This document shows, piece by piece, positions 1-9,400 of a stretch of DNA of 64,000 nt. The notes below the pieces were generated by a model, which worked only from the letters and a program-made list of their open reading frames with translations, did not search any database and was not told the origin of the DNA. Position 1 is the stretch's first letter; the number at the start of each line of letters is the position of its first letter. The stretch comes from JALOOB01 sp040766655 (GTDB lineage Bacteria > Chloroflexota > Anaerolineae > CG2-30-64-16), in assembly GCA_040766655.1 (NCBI GenBank), contig JAXGQB010000011.1, positions 124,001 to 188,000 of the forward strand, in the 5' to 3' direction. The position numbers and the translations under genes were made by a program.

Positions 1-1
1 G

Positions 2-1384
2 CTGGGCCCACTCCTCATCCTGTTGCTGGTCGGCGTGGGATACTCCAACCAGGCGCGCACGCTCCGGGCGATGTTCGTTGCGCCGGTGGATGAGCCCGAG
101 GTCGCCGGGCTCATCGAGCAGTATGTGAACGATCTCGGCCCACAGCTCACCTACGTCGGACAGACCGTCAGCCGCGAGGAAGCGCTGGCCCGGCTTCGCG
201 TCGGCCAGGTGGACATCGTGGTCGTGTATCCGCCAAAGGCATACGAAACGGTCCAGGGTGGCTCGCAGGCCGTCCTCGAGGTCTATCACAACGAGATCGA
301 TCCGACGCAGGCGGCCTACGTCAGCCAACTCGGTCGGGTCTACGTGGGCGAGATGAATCGCCGCATCCTCGTGCTGTTCGCGGCCGAGGCCAAACGGGAA
401 AGTGGTGCTGCGAGATCTGACCTCGAAGAAGCGCGGCTGGCTGCGGGCGAGGCCCGCACAGCGGCCCAATCGGGGAACAACGAGGCCGCGGAGGCCGCGC
501 TGACGCGGGCGAGCACATCGATCGATCGCGCGACGGCTCTTCTCGCAGCGACGGCCCTGATCATGGGCGGTGTCAGCGAGGGCCTCGGTGCGGAGTCGCT
601 CCTGCCTCTGGGTGAGGAGGGGGAGAGCGTACCGGAGGATGCACCCTTCGACGAGCGTGCAGACGCAGCCAACCGTGATCTGGATACCCTGGACGCGCAG
701 ATGGCGCGGCTGGAGAGCGTGCCTCCCGACGTGATGGTCTCTCCTCTCACTACCGAGACTAAGACCGTCGCCACGTTCACCCCTTCCTTCGTCATCTTCT
801 ACGCGCCGGGCGTGCTCGCCCTGATACTCCAACATCTGGCGGTGAGCATCGCGTCGCTGGCGTTGGTGCGGGAGAAGCTTTCCGGCGCCATCGAGCTGTT
901 CCGCGTCGCGCCCATCACGGCCCTCGAGATACTGCTGGGCAAATACGGCAGCTATCTTGTCTTCCTGGGACTGCTGGCTGCCGTGCTCACGGCAGCAATG
1001 ATCTATCTGCTGGGCGTTCCTCTTCTGGGGAACATTGCCTGGCTGGCAGTGAGCATCGCCTTGCTCGTCTTTGCCTCGCTGGGGATCGGCTTCGCAATCT
1101 CTGCGACCTCAGGAACCGACAGCCAGGCGGTGCAGTTCTCCATGCTCGTGCTGCTGGCCTCCATGTTTTTCAGCGGATTCGTCTTTCCGCTGATGTCGAT
1201 CCTGGTGCCGGTGCGCTATGTTGCCTATCTGCTGCCCGTCACCTACAGCATCCTCAACCTGCAGAACGTCATGCTCAAGGGCATCCCGCCGAACAGCGTG
1301 TATCTGCTTGCCCTTGCGGGCCAGGGCGTCCTGTGGTTTCTGTTCGCATGGTGGCGCTATCGGCGCAGCATCGTTCGCTCGTAG
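2..1384 (+). CDS. ABC-2 type transporter permease, 5'-truncated by the window edge
   Basis: The frame is open from base 2 (reading LGPLLILLLVGVGY), so the gene starts upstream of the window. What remains is the end of an N-terminal membrane segment, then a large extracytoplasmic domain of about 220 residues with an Ala/Glu/Arg-rich, probably coiled-coil middle. A C-terminal block of about six hydrophobic segments follows, from roughly base 780 on, ending in a basic tail (WWRYRRS). This layout is that of ABC-2 / YhgE-Pip-type permeases, which pair with a separate ATPase to export drugs, lipids or polymers. The ATPase is not visible and probably lies upstream. The substrate cannot be told. The permease family is fairly certain. 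Confidence 0.75.
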   Translation: MGPLLILLLVGVGYSNQARTLRAMFVAPVDEPEVAGLIEQYVNDLGPQLTYVGQTVSREEALARLRVGQVDIVVVYPPKAYETVQGGSQAVLEVYHNEIDPTQAAYVSQLGRVYVGEMNRRILVLFAAEAKRESGAARSDLEEARLAAGEARTAAQSGNNEAAEAALTRASTSIDRATALLAATALIMGGVSEGLGAESLLPLGEEGESVPEDAPFDERADAANRDLDTLDAQMARLESVPPDVMVSPLTTETKTVATFTPSFVIFYAPGVLALILQHLAVSIASLALVREKLSGAIELFRVAPITALEILLGKYGSYLVFLGLLAAVLTAAMIYLLGVPLLGNIAWLAVSIALLVFASLGIGFAISATSGTDSQAVQFSMLVLLASMFFSGFVFPLMSILVPVRYVAYLLPVTYSILNLQNVMLKGIPPNSVYLLALAGQGVLWFLFAWWRYRRSIVRS

Positions 1385-1442
1385 GCGCGGCGGATCTGGG
1401 TTCACGCCCGTCATTGGCTGAGTCATAGAGGAAGAGGACGAT

Positions 1443-3269
1443 ATGAAGCAGGAAGCGAAGGCATCGAGCGTTGCCGGCATGGGTGCGATCATCCAGCCGG
1501 ACAAGGTTTCGTTCAGAGTCTGGGCGCCGCACGCGTCCCAGGTCCACGTCGTTGGCGACTTCAACGACTGGTCGAAGACGGCTCACCCGCTGGCGAACGA
1601 GGGCAACGGTTTCTGGTCAGTGGACGTGCCGGGAGCGCGTGCCGCACAGGAATACCGCTACCTCATCCGGAACGGTGAGGCCGAGTTGTGGCGTATGGAT
1701 CCCTACTCGCGCGCACTCACCAACTCGGTCGGCAACAGCATCATCGTCGATCCGGCATTCGATTGGCAGGACGGCGACTTCAGGATGCCCGCGTGGAACG
1801 AGCTGGTCATCTATGAGATGCACGTCGGGTCTTTTCACGTCAAGGAGGCGGGCAGGCCGGGCACGTTCTTCTCCGCCGCCGAGAGGCTCGACTACCTGGT
1901 CGACCTGGGGATCAACTCGGTCGAGCTGATGCCCGCGAACGAATTTCCCGGGGGCTATTCGTGGGGCTACAATGTCGCGCATCCGTTTGCGGTCGAGAGC
2001 GAGTATGGCGGGCCGCAGGGGCTCAAGCATTTCATCAACGAGGCGCACCGGCGCGGCATCGCGGTGTTCCTCGACGTGGTCTATAATCACGTCGGGCCCA
2101 GCGACAATGCGCTCTGGCAGTACGATGGGTGGCAGGAGAACGGCGGCGGCGGCATCTACTTCTATCAGGACTGGCGCGCGGAGACGCCGTGGGGGCATAC
2201 CCGGCCGGACTATGGCCGGGGAGAGGTCCGGCAGTACTTCCGCGACAACGCGCTCACGTGGCTGGAGGAATTCCATCTCGATGGGCTACGGTTCGATGCG
2301 ACCGCGTACATCCGTCACGTCGGCGGCCTGGACACGGGAGTCGATCCGGCGCGCGAACTGCCGGAGGGCTGGGCCCTGCTCCGTTGGCTGAACGAGGAGA
2401 TCCAGGCGCGCCAGCCGTGGAAGTTCACCATCGCCGAGGACCTCAAGGGCAATCCCTGGATGACCAGGGACATCGGCGCTGGCGGGGCCGGCTTCAGCTC
2501 GCAGTGGGACCCCCAGTTCGTAGGACTCATACGGGGCGCCATTGTCGGCATGGCCGACGAACACCGCGACATGATCGCGGTGAAGACCGCGATCGAGGCG
2601 GCCCTGGGCGACGATCCGTTCGACCGCATCATCTTCACGGAGTCGCACGATGAGGATGCGAACGGCCAGGCCCGGGTGCCGGAGGAAATCGCACCGGGCG
2701 ACGCGGAGAGTTGGTATCCCAAGAAGCGCTCGACGCTCGGTGCGGGCATCGTCGCGACCGCGCCGGGCGTGCCGATGATCTTCCAGGGGCAGGAGCTTCT
2801 CGAGGCACGTTTCTTCCATGAAAAGGATCCGGTCGACTGGTCGCGCGTGGAGTCACAGCGCGGCATCCTCCAGATGTATACCGATCTCTTCAGGCTGCGT
2901 CGCAACTGGCAGAACACGACGGCGGGCCTCACGGGCCCCAATGTCCAGGTCTACCACGCGAACAACGCGGATAACGTCGTCGTCTTTCATCGCTGGAAGG
3001 ACGGCGGCCCGGGCGACAGCGTGGTCGTGCTGGCAAGCTTCTCGAAGCAGGGCCGCACCGACTACAGCGTAGGCTTTCCGGCGGGCGGGCTGTGGCAGGT
3101 GCGATTCAACAGCGACTGGCAGGGCTATGACCCGCAGTTCGGGCAGCAGGATGTGTTCGCCGTCGAAGCCGTGGAGGGCGAGTATGATGGCATGCCCTAT
3201 CACGGCAAGGTGGCCCTCGGACCGTACAGCGTCGTGATCCTGTCGCAGGATCGACCCGCTGGCGGCTGA
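1443..3269 (+). CDS. GH13 alpha-amylase family protein, glycogen branching enzyme-like
   Basis: A 608-residue protein with an N-terminal CBM48/Ig-like domain (VWAPHASQVHVVGDFNDW) followed by a GH13 (beta/alpha)8 barrel. The expected catalytic residues are visible: nucleophile Asp285 in DGLRFDA, acid/base Glu332 in IAEDLKGN and the third Asp at 403 in ESHDED. The conserved DVVYNHVG strand is also present. CBM48 plus GH13 fits alpha-1,4-glucan branching enzymes (GlgB-like) or malto-oligosyltrehalose trehalohydrolase (TreZ). The FNDW motif favours a branching-type enzyme, but TreZ is not excluded. No TreY or GlgA neighbour is present. A trehalose synthase of the same superfamily lies 13 kb downstream. 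A GAGG-type ribosome-binding site precedes the ATG. Confidence 0.8.
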   Translation: MKQEAKASSVAGMGAIIQPDKVSFRVWAPHASQVHVVGDFNDWSKTAHPLANEGNGFWSVDVPGARAAQEYRYLIRNGEAELWRMDPYSRALTNSVGNSIIVDPAFDWQDGDFRMPAWNELVIYEMHVGSFHVKEAGRPGTFFSAAERLDYLVDLGINSVELMPANEFPGGYSWGYNVAHPFAVESEYGGPQGLKHFINEAHRRGIAVFLDVVYNHVGPSDNALWQYDGWQENGGGGIYFYQDWRAETPWGHTRPDYGRGEVRQYFRDNALTWLEEFHLDGLRFDATAYIRHVGGLDTGVDPARELPEGWALLRWLNEEIQARQPWKFTIAEDLKGNPWMTRDIGAGGAGFSSQWDPQFVGLIRGAIVGMADEHRDMIAVKTAIEAALGDDPFDRIIFTESHDEDANGQARVPEEIAPGDAESWYPKKRSTLGAGIVATAPGVPMIFQGQELLEARFFHEKDPVDWSRVESQRGILQMYTDLFRLRRNWQNTTAGLTGPNVQVYHANNADNVVVFHRWKDGGPGDSVVVLASFSKQGRTDYSVGFPAGGLWQVRFNSDWQGYDPQFGQQDVFAVEAVEGEYDGMPYHGKVALGPYSVVILSQDRPAGG

Positions 3270-3293
3270 GATCCAGGTCATAGGAGGGAACCG

Positions 3294-4325
3294 GTGAAGG
3301 CGCTTTACTTTGTCGAACATGGCGGCCCGGAGGTCCTGCATTACGGCGACCTTCCCGATCCCACGCCCGGGCCCGGCGAGGCGCTCGTTCGTGTGGGCGC
3401 AGTCTCGCTGAACCACCTCGATCTCTGGGTGCGTCGCGGCGGTCCGGCGTTCGAGCGACTGCCGAAGCCGCACGTCGGCGGTGCAGACGTGGCCGGCGTG
3501 GTGGCCGGGTATGGCGAGGATACCGCCGGTCTCCCCGTGGGCACGCGCGTCGTCGCAGCTCCCGGCTGGGTGGAGGGGGAGGACGAGTGGACCCGCCGCG
3601 GGGAGGACAGCGTGTCGCCGAAGTATCGTATCGTCGGGGAACATGCGTGGGGCGGCTGTGCGGACTATGTGGTCGTGCCGGCGAGTAGCCTCATGCCCAT
3701 GCCGGACGACTTCGACTTCCCGTCTGCCGCAGCCCCGATGCTCGTCTATCTTACCGCGTGGCGGATGCTGGTCAAGCGCGCTGCGCTTCGGGCCGGCGAG
3801 ACCATCGCCATCGTCGGTGCAGGGGGCGGCGTCAACAGCGCCGCGATTCAGATCGCGAAGTACATGGGCGCGACGGTTTACGCCATCACCTCGACGCCGG
3901 CGAAGATGGCCCAGGCGGAGGCGCTCGGCGCGGACCATGCGATCAATTACCGCAATGAGGACTGGTCGAAGGCGGTCTTCCTGGCCACCGGCAAACGGGG
4001 CGTCGATGTCGTGGTGGACAACGTCGGTGCGCCGACCTGGACCGCCAGCATCCGCGCGCTGGCGCGCGGCGGACGGCTCGTCAACGTCGGCGGCACGGGC
4101 GGCGCGGTGGTGGAGATGGACCTGCGTTTGGTCTTCAGCAAGCAGATCAGCATCCTGGGCAGCACCATGGGCAGCCGGCAGGATTTCCACGACGTCATGA
4201 GCCTGGTGTGGCAGCGCAAGCTGGCGCCGGTGATCGACTGCGTGCTGCCGCTCCGCGAGGGCCGCGCCGCGCACGCACGACTGGAAGAGGGTTCGCAGTT
4301 CGGCAAGGTCGTGCTGGCGCCGTAG
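3294..4325 (+). CDS. Zinc-independent MDR family oxidoreductase (quinone reductase-like)
   Basis: A 343-residue medium-chain dehydrogenase/reductase starting at GTG after AGGAGGGAACCG. The N-terminal GroES-like domain contains SLNHLDLWVRRG where zinc alcohol dehydrogenases carry the catalytic Cys. The four-Cys structural zinc loop is also absent, so this looks like a zinc-less NADPH:quinone or enoyl reductase. The Rossmann fold carries IVGAGGGVNSAAIQIAKYMG and the family signature VDVVVDNVGAPTW. It lies 24 nt after the GH13 gene and directly before an NTF2-like protein and an SDR, suggesting a redox operon of unknown substrate. Confidence 0.82.
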   Translation: MKALYFVEHGGPEVLHYGDLPDPTPGPGEALVRVGAVSLNHLDLWVRRGGPAFERLPKPHVGGADVAGVVAGYGEDTAGLPVGTRVVAAPGWVEGEDEWTRRGEDSVSPKYRIVGEHAWGGCADYVVVPASSLMPMPDDFDFPSAAAPMLVYLTAWRMLVKRAALRAGETIAIVGAGGGVNSAAIQIAKYMGATVYAITSTPAKMAQAEALGADHAINYRNEDWSKAVFLATGKRGVDVVVDNVGAPTWTASIRALARGGRLVNVGGTGGAVVEMDLRLVFSKQISILGSTMGSRQDFHDVMSLVWQRKLAPVIDCVLPLREGRAAHARLEEGSQFGKVVLAP

Positions 4326-4370
4326 GTGCCTGGCGTGTGGGCCCCGGAGAGACACTTGGAGATGAGACGT

Positions 4371-4865
4371 ATGGAAGAGAATGAAGCATACCCCGATCCC
4401 AACCCGTTTGGGAACGTTGCAGCCAGCCCGCTCAGGACGCTGGACGTCAACACCGTCAGGGAGCTGTGGGGCAGAACCTATAACACCGACGGCAAACCGG
4501 ACTGGTCTCATCTCTATCCGTATTATCACCCGGACGTGGTTTTCCAGGATTCCATCCAGCGCATCGAAGGGATAGAGGAGTTCATCGGCCTGTGCGAACG
4601 CCTGACGCAGCGCTGCCAAAGCCTGCACATGGAGATCCTCTCCATTGCGCAGGACTCCAATGTCATCCTGATGGACTGGATCATGACGATGGCTTTTACG
4701 AAGTATCCGCCCACGCCCGTCTACGGCAGCACCAAGCTCACCCTGCACGAGGACGGCCGGATCATCGCACAGCGCGACTATTTCGACCTGTGGGGCGCGA
4801 TCCTCGACGGGATCCCGCTGCTCAAGAAACGCTATCGCCGCTTCATGCGCAGCAAGTTCGGCTGA
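4371..4865 (+). CDS. NTF2-like / SnoaL-like small protein
   Basis: About 164 residues. The frame is open from 4326, but the ATG at 4371 follows GGAGATGAG at a normal distance and is preferred; ATG 4362 is the alternative. The pattern is that of a SnoaL/NTF2-like alpha+beta barrel: a long N-terminal helix, then SHLYPYYHPDVVFQDSIQ, ITERLT-type helices, and beta strands ending with RDYFDLWGAILDGIPLLKKR. These proteins often sit beside SDRs and act as small-molecule isomerases, hydrolases or binding proteins. Here it lies between an MDR reductase and an SDR. The substrate is unknown. Confidence 0.65.
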   Translation: MEENEAYPDPNPFGNVAASPLRTLDVNTVRELWGRTYNTDGKPDWSHLYPYYHPDVVFQDSIQRIEGIEEFIGLCERLTQRCQSLHMEILSIAQDSNVILMDWIMTMAFTKYPPTPVYGSTKLTLHEDGRIIAQRDYFDLWGAILDGIPLLKKRYRRFMRSKFG

Positions 4866-4876
4866 GGGGAGACGCC

Positions 4877-5806
4877 ATGGCCGCACGCAAGTTGCCGGAT
4901 GAGCTCGCGTTCATCGAGAACCGCCGGGCCACCCAGAAGATCACGACCGCCTCCCTGGCCGGGAAGCTGTGCGTCGTCTCAGGGTCAACCTCGGGCGTTG
5001 GGCTCGCTGCCGCCAGGCGGCTTGCCGGCGCCGGCGCCCACATCGTCATGCTCTGCAGGAACCGCGACAAAGCGGAGGCCGTGCGGAGAGAGCTCCTGGC
5101 GCGCACAAATGCACCGGTCGACATCATCATCGCTGATTTCAGCGATCTCGCGAGTGTCCGCGCTGCGGCCGAGGTGCTCCTGAGAGACTATCCCCGCATC
5201 GACGTGCTGATCAACTCGGCCGGGCTGTTCTCGACGACCCGAATCGTGACCGCGGGCGGTTTCGAGACAGTGTTCTGCGTGAATCACCTCGCGCCATTTC
5301 TCCTGACGCATCTCCTGCTGGAGCGAATGAAGCAGAGCGCGCCCGCGCGCATCATCCAGGTGAACTCCGAAGGCCACCGGTTCGGCGGGCTGCATCTGGC
5401 TGATCTGAGCTGGGAGCACAGGCGCTACAACGGATATCGGGGCTATGGGGCATCCAAGATCGCGCAGTTGCTGACCACGTGGGAATTTGCCGACCGGCTG
5501 CAGGGCACCGGCGTCACCATCAATGCCATGCATCCGGGGGACGTGAGGACCAATATCGGCAACAACAACGGGCCGCTATACCGGTGGTACCAGCGCGTCT
5601 TTATCGGGCCCATGCTCAAGGACCCGGCGATCTCCGGCGAGGCGCTGTATTATCTCGCAGCCGCCCCGGAACTGGCGGACGTAAGCGGCCGCTTCTTTCA
5701 CCTCACCATCGACGAGAAACCGGCCGCGCCGGCCCTCGACCGGGAGATGGGCCGCCGGGTCTGGGTGGCGAGCTTGCGGTTGACCGACCTTACGCCAGAT
5801 CCTTGA
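4877..5806 (+). CDS. Short-chain dehydrogenase/reductase
   Basis: A 309-residue SDR. The frame is open upstream to 4592, but that part overlaps the preceding gene; the ATG at 4877 follows GAGGGGAGACGCC and gives the normal family N-terminus. The cofactor motif is SGSTSGVGLAAARRLA (a TGxxxGxG variant). The catalytic pair is in YRGYGASKIAQL (YxxxK), with INSAGLFS as the NAG-type motif and HPGDVRTNI behind the active site. This resembles retinol-dehydrogenase/WW-oxidoreductase-like SDRs. Its 3' end overlaps the convergent FAD oxidoreductase gene by 17 nt. The substrate is unknown. Confidence 0.88.
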   Translation: MAARKLPDELAFIENRRATQKITTASLAGKLCVVSGSTSGVGLAAARRLAGAGAHIVMLCRNRDKAEAVRRELLARTNAPVDIIIADFSDLASVRAAAEVLLRDYPRIDVLINSAGLFSTTRIVTAGGFETVFCVNHLAPFLLTHLLLERMKQSAPARIIQVNSEGHRFGGLHLADLSWEHRRYNGYRGYGASKIAQLLTTWEFADRLQGTGVTINAMHPGDVRTNIGNNNGPLYRWYQRVFIGPMLKDPAISGEALYYLAAAPELADVSGRFFHLTIDEKPAAPALDREMGRRVWVASLRLTDLTPDP

Positions 5807-7409
5807 GGACCCGATCCGCGGCCAGCTTGCCGGTCAGGATGGAAATCGGCAGCCCGGATGGGCTGTAGGTCCACTGTCCCGCCTGGTAGACGTCCGGAAT
5901 CGGCGTCAGCACCGCAGTCGCCACCCCGGGCAGGCTGCGCACAGCGGGCATGACAGCGTTGGTGAACGCCCACCCCGTGATGGCGCCTTCCGAGTTGCCT
6001 GAGATGCGCTCCAGCGTGAGCGGTGTGGACGTGAAGCTGTCGATGATGGCGGCCTGCAGCCCGGGATAGATGCTGGCGTCCAGAACCCGGATCATCTCGT
6101 CCGACACGAGCTGTTTGAACTCATCATACCAGCCCAGCGCCGCGATGTGCTTCGTCAGCGAGTAATCGAAGAGCGAACTGACGATCAGCCCGGTCTTGCC
6201 TGCGGGGGCAAGCGTGTGATCCCGCAGAACGGGGCAGGAAATCTCGTAAGTGGTAAGTTCCAGGTACCGTCTGAGCCAGTCCTCGATGCGCGGCTGGTCG
6301 GCGATCATTGCAGCGGGGTCTTCTGGATCAGCCAGGCGCAGTTCATCCAGGCTGACCTCCGAAAGACCGGCGGTCGACGGCGTGTAGAAGAAGTGCGGGC
6401 TGGCGATACGCGCAAAGTAGCCGCTCTCCAGGTCCACCGTGAGATACACGGTCAGGACCGAATCGCCGCCCACTTTCCCCACCAGATGTTCCTTTCTGGC
6501 CCGGATGCGTGCGCCGGCCTTGCCGTCCGGCACGGATGCCGGGTCGACGAGCCCGTAGAGCGCCTTTTGATCCGCGGTCCACACCAGCTTCTTGTACGGG
6601 TAGATATTTCCCCGGTCATCGCCCGCCTCGCGTCTGCCAGGGTCAAGGCTCGTGATCCGGGTCTCGCGCTGGATTTCGCCGCCGTGGCCCAGCACGAATC
6701 GCTCGAGTGCCTGGGGCAGCGCGCCGGTTCCTCCCCTCGGATAGCGGTAATCCAGGTAGAGGCTGAAGTAGCTGAGGGCGAAGTGCGTCGGGGTCTGCCT
6801 GAAGAAGTGCTGGGCAATCAGGTCGATCAACGACTGGTTGGCCGAAAACCTGGCGAGGTACCTCTCCACCGGCTCGCGGAGTCTGGCGATCTTCGGCGCG
6901 GTCAGCAGATATTTGAACGCCCACGGCAGGATCGTCCGGAGCACGTATTTCGGGTCGTTCTTCAAATCCAGAAAGAGCGGGTTGTCGATCGCATAGAGAA
7001 CGTCCATGTGGCCCATGATCTTGGCGATCGCATCGATGATCCCCGCAATATCCTGCCGATTGTCCGGGAAGTACTTGTTCAGAAGCTCCTGGTACGCCAC
7101 CAGGCTTTCCTTCGAGGAGACTTCGATCACATCCTCACCGATGCCGACGGACACAGGGTTGGGGAGGAAATCGACCTCCAATCCCAGTTGCCTCAGCATG
7201 GGGGATACGATCCCCGAATCTTCTATGGCCCTGATCCCCCCGTCGAAAACGAATCCATTGTATTCGAACGAGTTGACCAGTCCGCCAGTGTTCCTTTCCT
7301 TCTCACACAGCAGCACCTTAAGACCGGCCTTGGCGAGATAAGCGGCAGCCGTGAGGCCGGCCATTCCGCCGCCCACGATCAGGACATCGGAGACAGATGA
7401 TGATGCCAT
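5790..7409 (-). CDS. FAD-dependent oxidoreductase of the phytoene desaturase / carotenoid isomerase family
   Basis: A 539-residue amine-oxidase-superfamily flavoprotein. The N-terminal dinucleotide fold reads DVLIVGGGMAGLTAAAYLAK, with CEKERNTGGLVNSFEYNG as the second signature. The C-terminus has the FAD-contact segment SLPGVATAVLTPIPDVYQAG, although the usual GG is lost. The overall shape matches CrtI/CrtISO/retinol saturase-like proteins. No other carotenoid gene is nearby, so the substrate is open. An AAAGGGA ribosome-binding site lies before the ATG. The gene lies 87 nt after the threonine dehydrogenase gene on the same strand. Confidence 0.78.
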   Translation of the reverse strand: MASSSVSDVLIVGGGMAGLTAAAYLAKAGLKVLLCEKERNTGGLVNSFEYNGFVFDGGIRAIEDSGIVSPMLRQLGLEVDFLPNPVSVGIGEDVIEVSSKESLVAYQELLNKYFPDNRQDIAGIIDAIAKIMGHMDVLYAIDNPLFLDLKNDPKYVLRTILPWAFKYLLTAPKIARLREPVERYLARFSANQSLIDLIAQHFFRQTPTHFALSYFSLYLDYRYPRGGTGALPQALERFVLGHGGEIQRETRITSLDPGRREAGDDRGNIYPYKKLVWTADQKALYGLVDPASVPDGKAGARIRARKEHLVGKVGGDSVLTVYLTVDLESGYFARIASPHFFYTPSTAGLSEVSLDELRLADPEDPAAMIADQPRIEDWLRRYLELTTYEISCPVLRDHTLAPAGKTGLIVSSLFDYSLTKHIAALGWYDEFKQLVSDEMIRVLDASIYPGLQAAIIDSFTSTPLTLERISGNSEGAITGWAFTNAVMPAVRSLPGVATAVLTPIPDVYQAGQWTYSPSGLPISILTGKLAADRVLKDLA

Positions 7410-7496
7410 CGTTCCCTTTCTCAGTGATAGCGCCAGATCATGTTACTCGCGCCAGCTGAGGGCGTGTCAACATGCATCAAGCGTCCAGAATTTCAC

Positions 7497-8462
7497 CTAC
7501 GACTTCAGGCGGGCGCTCAGCTTTTCCAGCATGTCGCGCACCATGGCGGACAGGTCATACTCCGGGCGCCAGCCCCATTCGGCCCGGGCTGCGCTGTCGT
7601 CGATCGTGCGCGGCCACGAGTCCGCGATCTGTTGCCGGAAGTCGGGCTTGTACTCGACCTCGAAGTGCGGCAGGTGCTTCCTGATCTCCGCTGCAAGCTC
7701 GCCAGCGGAGAAGGACAGCGATGCGAGATTATACTCCGCCGCGTGCAGCAGCCCCGCCGCATCGGCCTCCATCAGCATCAGGGTGGCCCGGATGCAGTCC
7801 GGCATGTAGATCATCGGCAGGACCGTGTCCTCGCGGACGAAACAGGTGTAGCGGCCGTGCAGGATCGCGTCGTAGAAGATGGCCACGGCATAGTCCGTCG
7901 TGCCGCCGCCTGGTGGGGTCTCGGACGAGATAACGCCGGGGTACCGGATGCCGCGCACGTCCAGCCCGTAGCGGCGGTGATAGTAGGCGCCCAACAGCTC
8001 GCCGCTGACCTTGGTGATGCCGTACATCGTCGCTGGCCGCAGCACCGTTTCTTGCGGCGTGTGGTCCTTCGGAGTCTCGGGTCCGAAGGCAGCAATCGAC
8101 GAGGGGTGGTAGATGCGGGGCACGCCCTCTTCGCGCGCCACCTCGAGCACATTGGTCAGGCCGCCGATATTGACGCTCCATGCCAGCCGCGGCTTCTCCT
8201 CACCGGTGGCCGACAGGATCGCTGCCATGTGGTAGATCGTGTTGATGCGGTACTTTCGCACCAGCCCGGCCAGCGCGTCCCGGCCGGTGACGTCGAGCCG
8301 CTCGGTCGGGCCGGCGACAGCCAGCCGATGGGGCAGTGGTTGGATATCGGTCGCGACGACGTTGTCGTTCCCGTGGCGGTCCCGCAGTGCGGTCGTCAGC
8401 TCGGTGCCGATCTGGCCGCCTGCGCCCGTGATGAGGATGCGGGCAGGTTCAGAAGTAGCCAT
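7497..8462 (-). CDS. L-threonine 3-dehydrogenase, SDR (epimerase-like) type
   Basis: About 321 residues. The ATG at 8462 (MATSEPARILITG) has GGAG nine bases upstream, so it is preferred over the longer start at 8486. The extended-SDR features are ILITGAGGQIGTEL (TGxxGxxG), HMAAILSATGE and the YGITK catalytic Tyr/Lys. The run RYPGVISSETPPGGGTTDYA is the diagnostic segment of SDR-type NAD-dependent L-threonine dehydrogenases, which oxidise threonine to 2-amino-3-ketobutyrate. No 2-amino-3-ketobutyrate CoA ligase gene is adjacent. It follows the response regulator by about 60 nt. Confidence 0.85.
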   Translation of the reverse strand: MATSEPARILITGAGGQIGTELTTALRDRHGNDNVVATDIQPLPHRLAVAGPTERLDVTGRDALAGLVRKYRINTIYHMAAILSATGEEKPRLAWSVNIGGLTNVLEVAREEGVPRIYHPSSIAAFGPETPKDHTPQETVLRPATMYGITKVSGELLGAYYHRRYGLDVRGIRYPGVISSETPPGGGTTDYAVAIFYDAILHGRYTCFVREDTVLPMIYMPDCIRATLMLMEADAAGLLHAAEYNLASLSFSAGELAAEIRKHLPHFEVEYKPDFRQQIADSWPRTIDDSAARAEWGWRPEYDLSAMVRDMLEKLSARLKS

Positions 8463-8522
8463 GAAGATAGTCTCCATTGAGTGCACAGAGGCTCCTCTAT
8501 ACCAGGCAGGAGCAAGCCCCGC

Positions 8523-9359
8523 TTACGCTGACGGATGGACAAATGATTCAAAGTCCGGCACGGCGGGCACGCTCACCGCACCGCTGATGCCCAACGCCGG
8601 CTCCTCGGCAACCCGCTCGATGGCATTGAATCCCAGGCGGGCCATGGCCTCGGCATCGAAGGTGCGCGTGCGACCGACCAGGAGCGCGATGGGACTGCCC
8701 AGCGCCTTGCTCCAGAACTGGGCGGCGGCGATGCGCGTCACGGGATCCAGGTGCATCCCCCTGAAGTCCGCCGGCCGCAGGAGCGGGTGCAGGCCATCGA
8801 GCATGTGATTCATGAAGCCAGCCAGGCGGCGATCGGGTCGATCGATCTCGTTGGCCGGCGCGAACGCGTCGAGGAAGCGCGCGGCCCAGGGATAGATGGC
8901 TTCGTCACCGCGCAGCAGATCCACGCTGGACTCATACCTGCTGCGGTAGGACAGGCGTGCCTGAGCCAGACCGGTCTGCACGACATGGATCACCTTGTCG
9001 GGATCCCATTCGTCCTTGAGGATGAAGTCGAGCACGTTCCACTCGCGCAGGGCCGTGATGGCCGTGCTCACGTCCGCGTGTCCGGTGGCGATGACCACCG
9101 ACGTGCCCTCATCCTGGCTCACGATCTTCCGGGCCAGCCGCTTGCCGGCTAACTCGCGCTCCTCTTCCTTCAGCCGCAGGTCCACGAAGACCAGGTGAAA
9201 GTGCCGGCGGTCCAACAGGGCATCGGCCTCCTCGAAAGAGCGCGCAGCGCAGAGGACGTGTTGGTGGGACCGCGCGTCCATTGCCGTCTCGATGCTCTCT
9301 GCGAGCAATTCCTGCCAGGAAGGGTCGTCGTCGATGACGAGGATGCGATCTGGTTGCAT
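8523..9359 (-). CDS. Response regulator with REC domain and uncharacterised C-terminal domain
   Basis: 278 residues. The frame runs further upstream, but the ATG at 9359 follows GGAGGGAGCATCCAT and leaves 41 nt to the kinase gene. The N-terminal REC domain has the acidic pair in LVIDDDPSW, a phosphoacceptor Asp in LVFVDLRLKEE, Thr in VIATGHAD and Lys in FILKDEWD. The last 140 or so residues contain no DNA-binding or enzymatic motif that I recognise, so the output may be protein-protein. It is almost certainly the partner of the upstream GAF kinase. Confidence 0.82.
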   Translation of the reverse strand: MQPDRILVIDDDPSWQELLAESIETAMDARSHQHVLCAARSFEEADALLDRRHFHLVFVDLRLKEEERELAGKRLARKIVSQDEGTSVVIATGHADVSTAITALREWNVLDFILKDEWDPDKVIHVVQTGLAQARLSYRSRYESSVDLLRGDEAIYPWAARFLDAFAPANEIDRPDRRLAGFMNHMLDGLHPLLRPADFRGMHLDPVTRIAAAQFWSKALGSPIALLVGRTRTFDAEAMARLGFNAIERVAEEPALGISGAVSVPAVPDFESFVHPSA

Positions 9360-9400
9360 ATGGATGCTCCCTCCGTTGCACTGGTTGGCGGCCCCCTCAG

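Noticed and set aside
1443..3269. Firm assignment as TreZ (trehalohydrolase)
   Set aside because: No TreY partner, and the CBM48 and catalytic-loop motifs fit branching enzymes at least as well; kept as GH13 branching-enzyme-like.
4592..4876. Extended N-terminus for the SDR gene
   Set aside because: This part overlaps the NTF2-like gene in another frame and lacks SDR homology; the ATG at 4877 has a good ribosome-binding site.
2853..4886. Long minus-strand open frame (677 codons) opposite the MDR and NTF2-like genes
   Set aside because: It is antisense to three well-supported genes, has Arg/His/Asp-rich composition typical of GC-rich shadow frames and no family motif.
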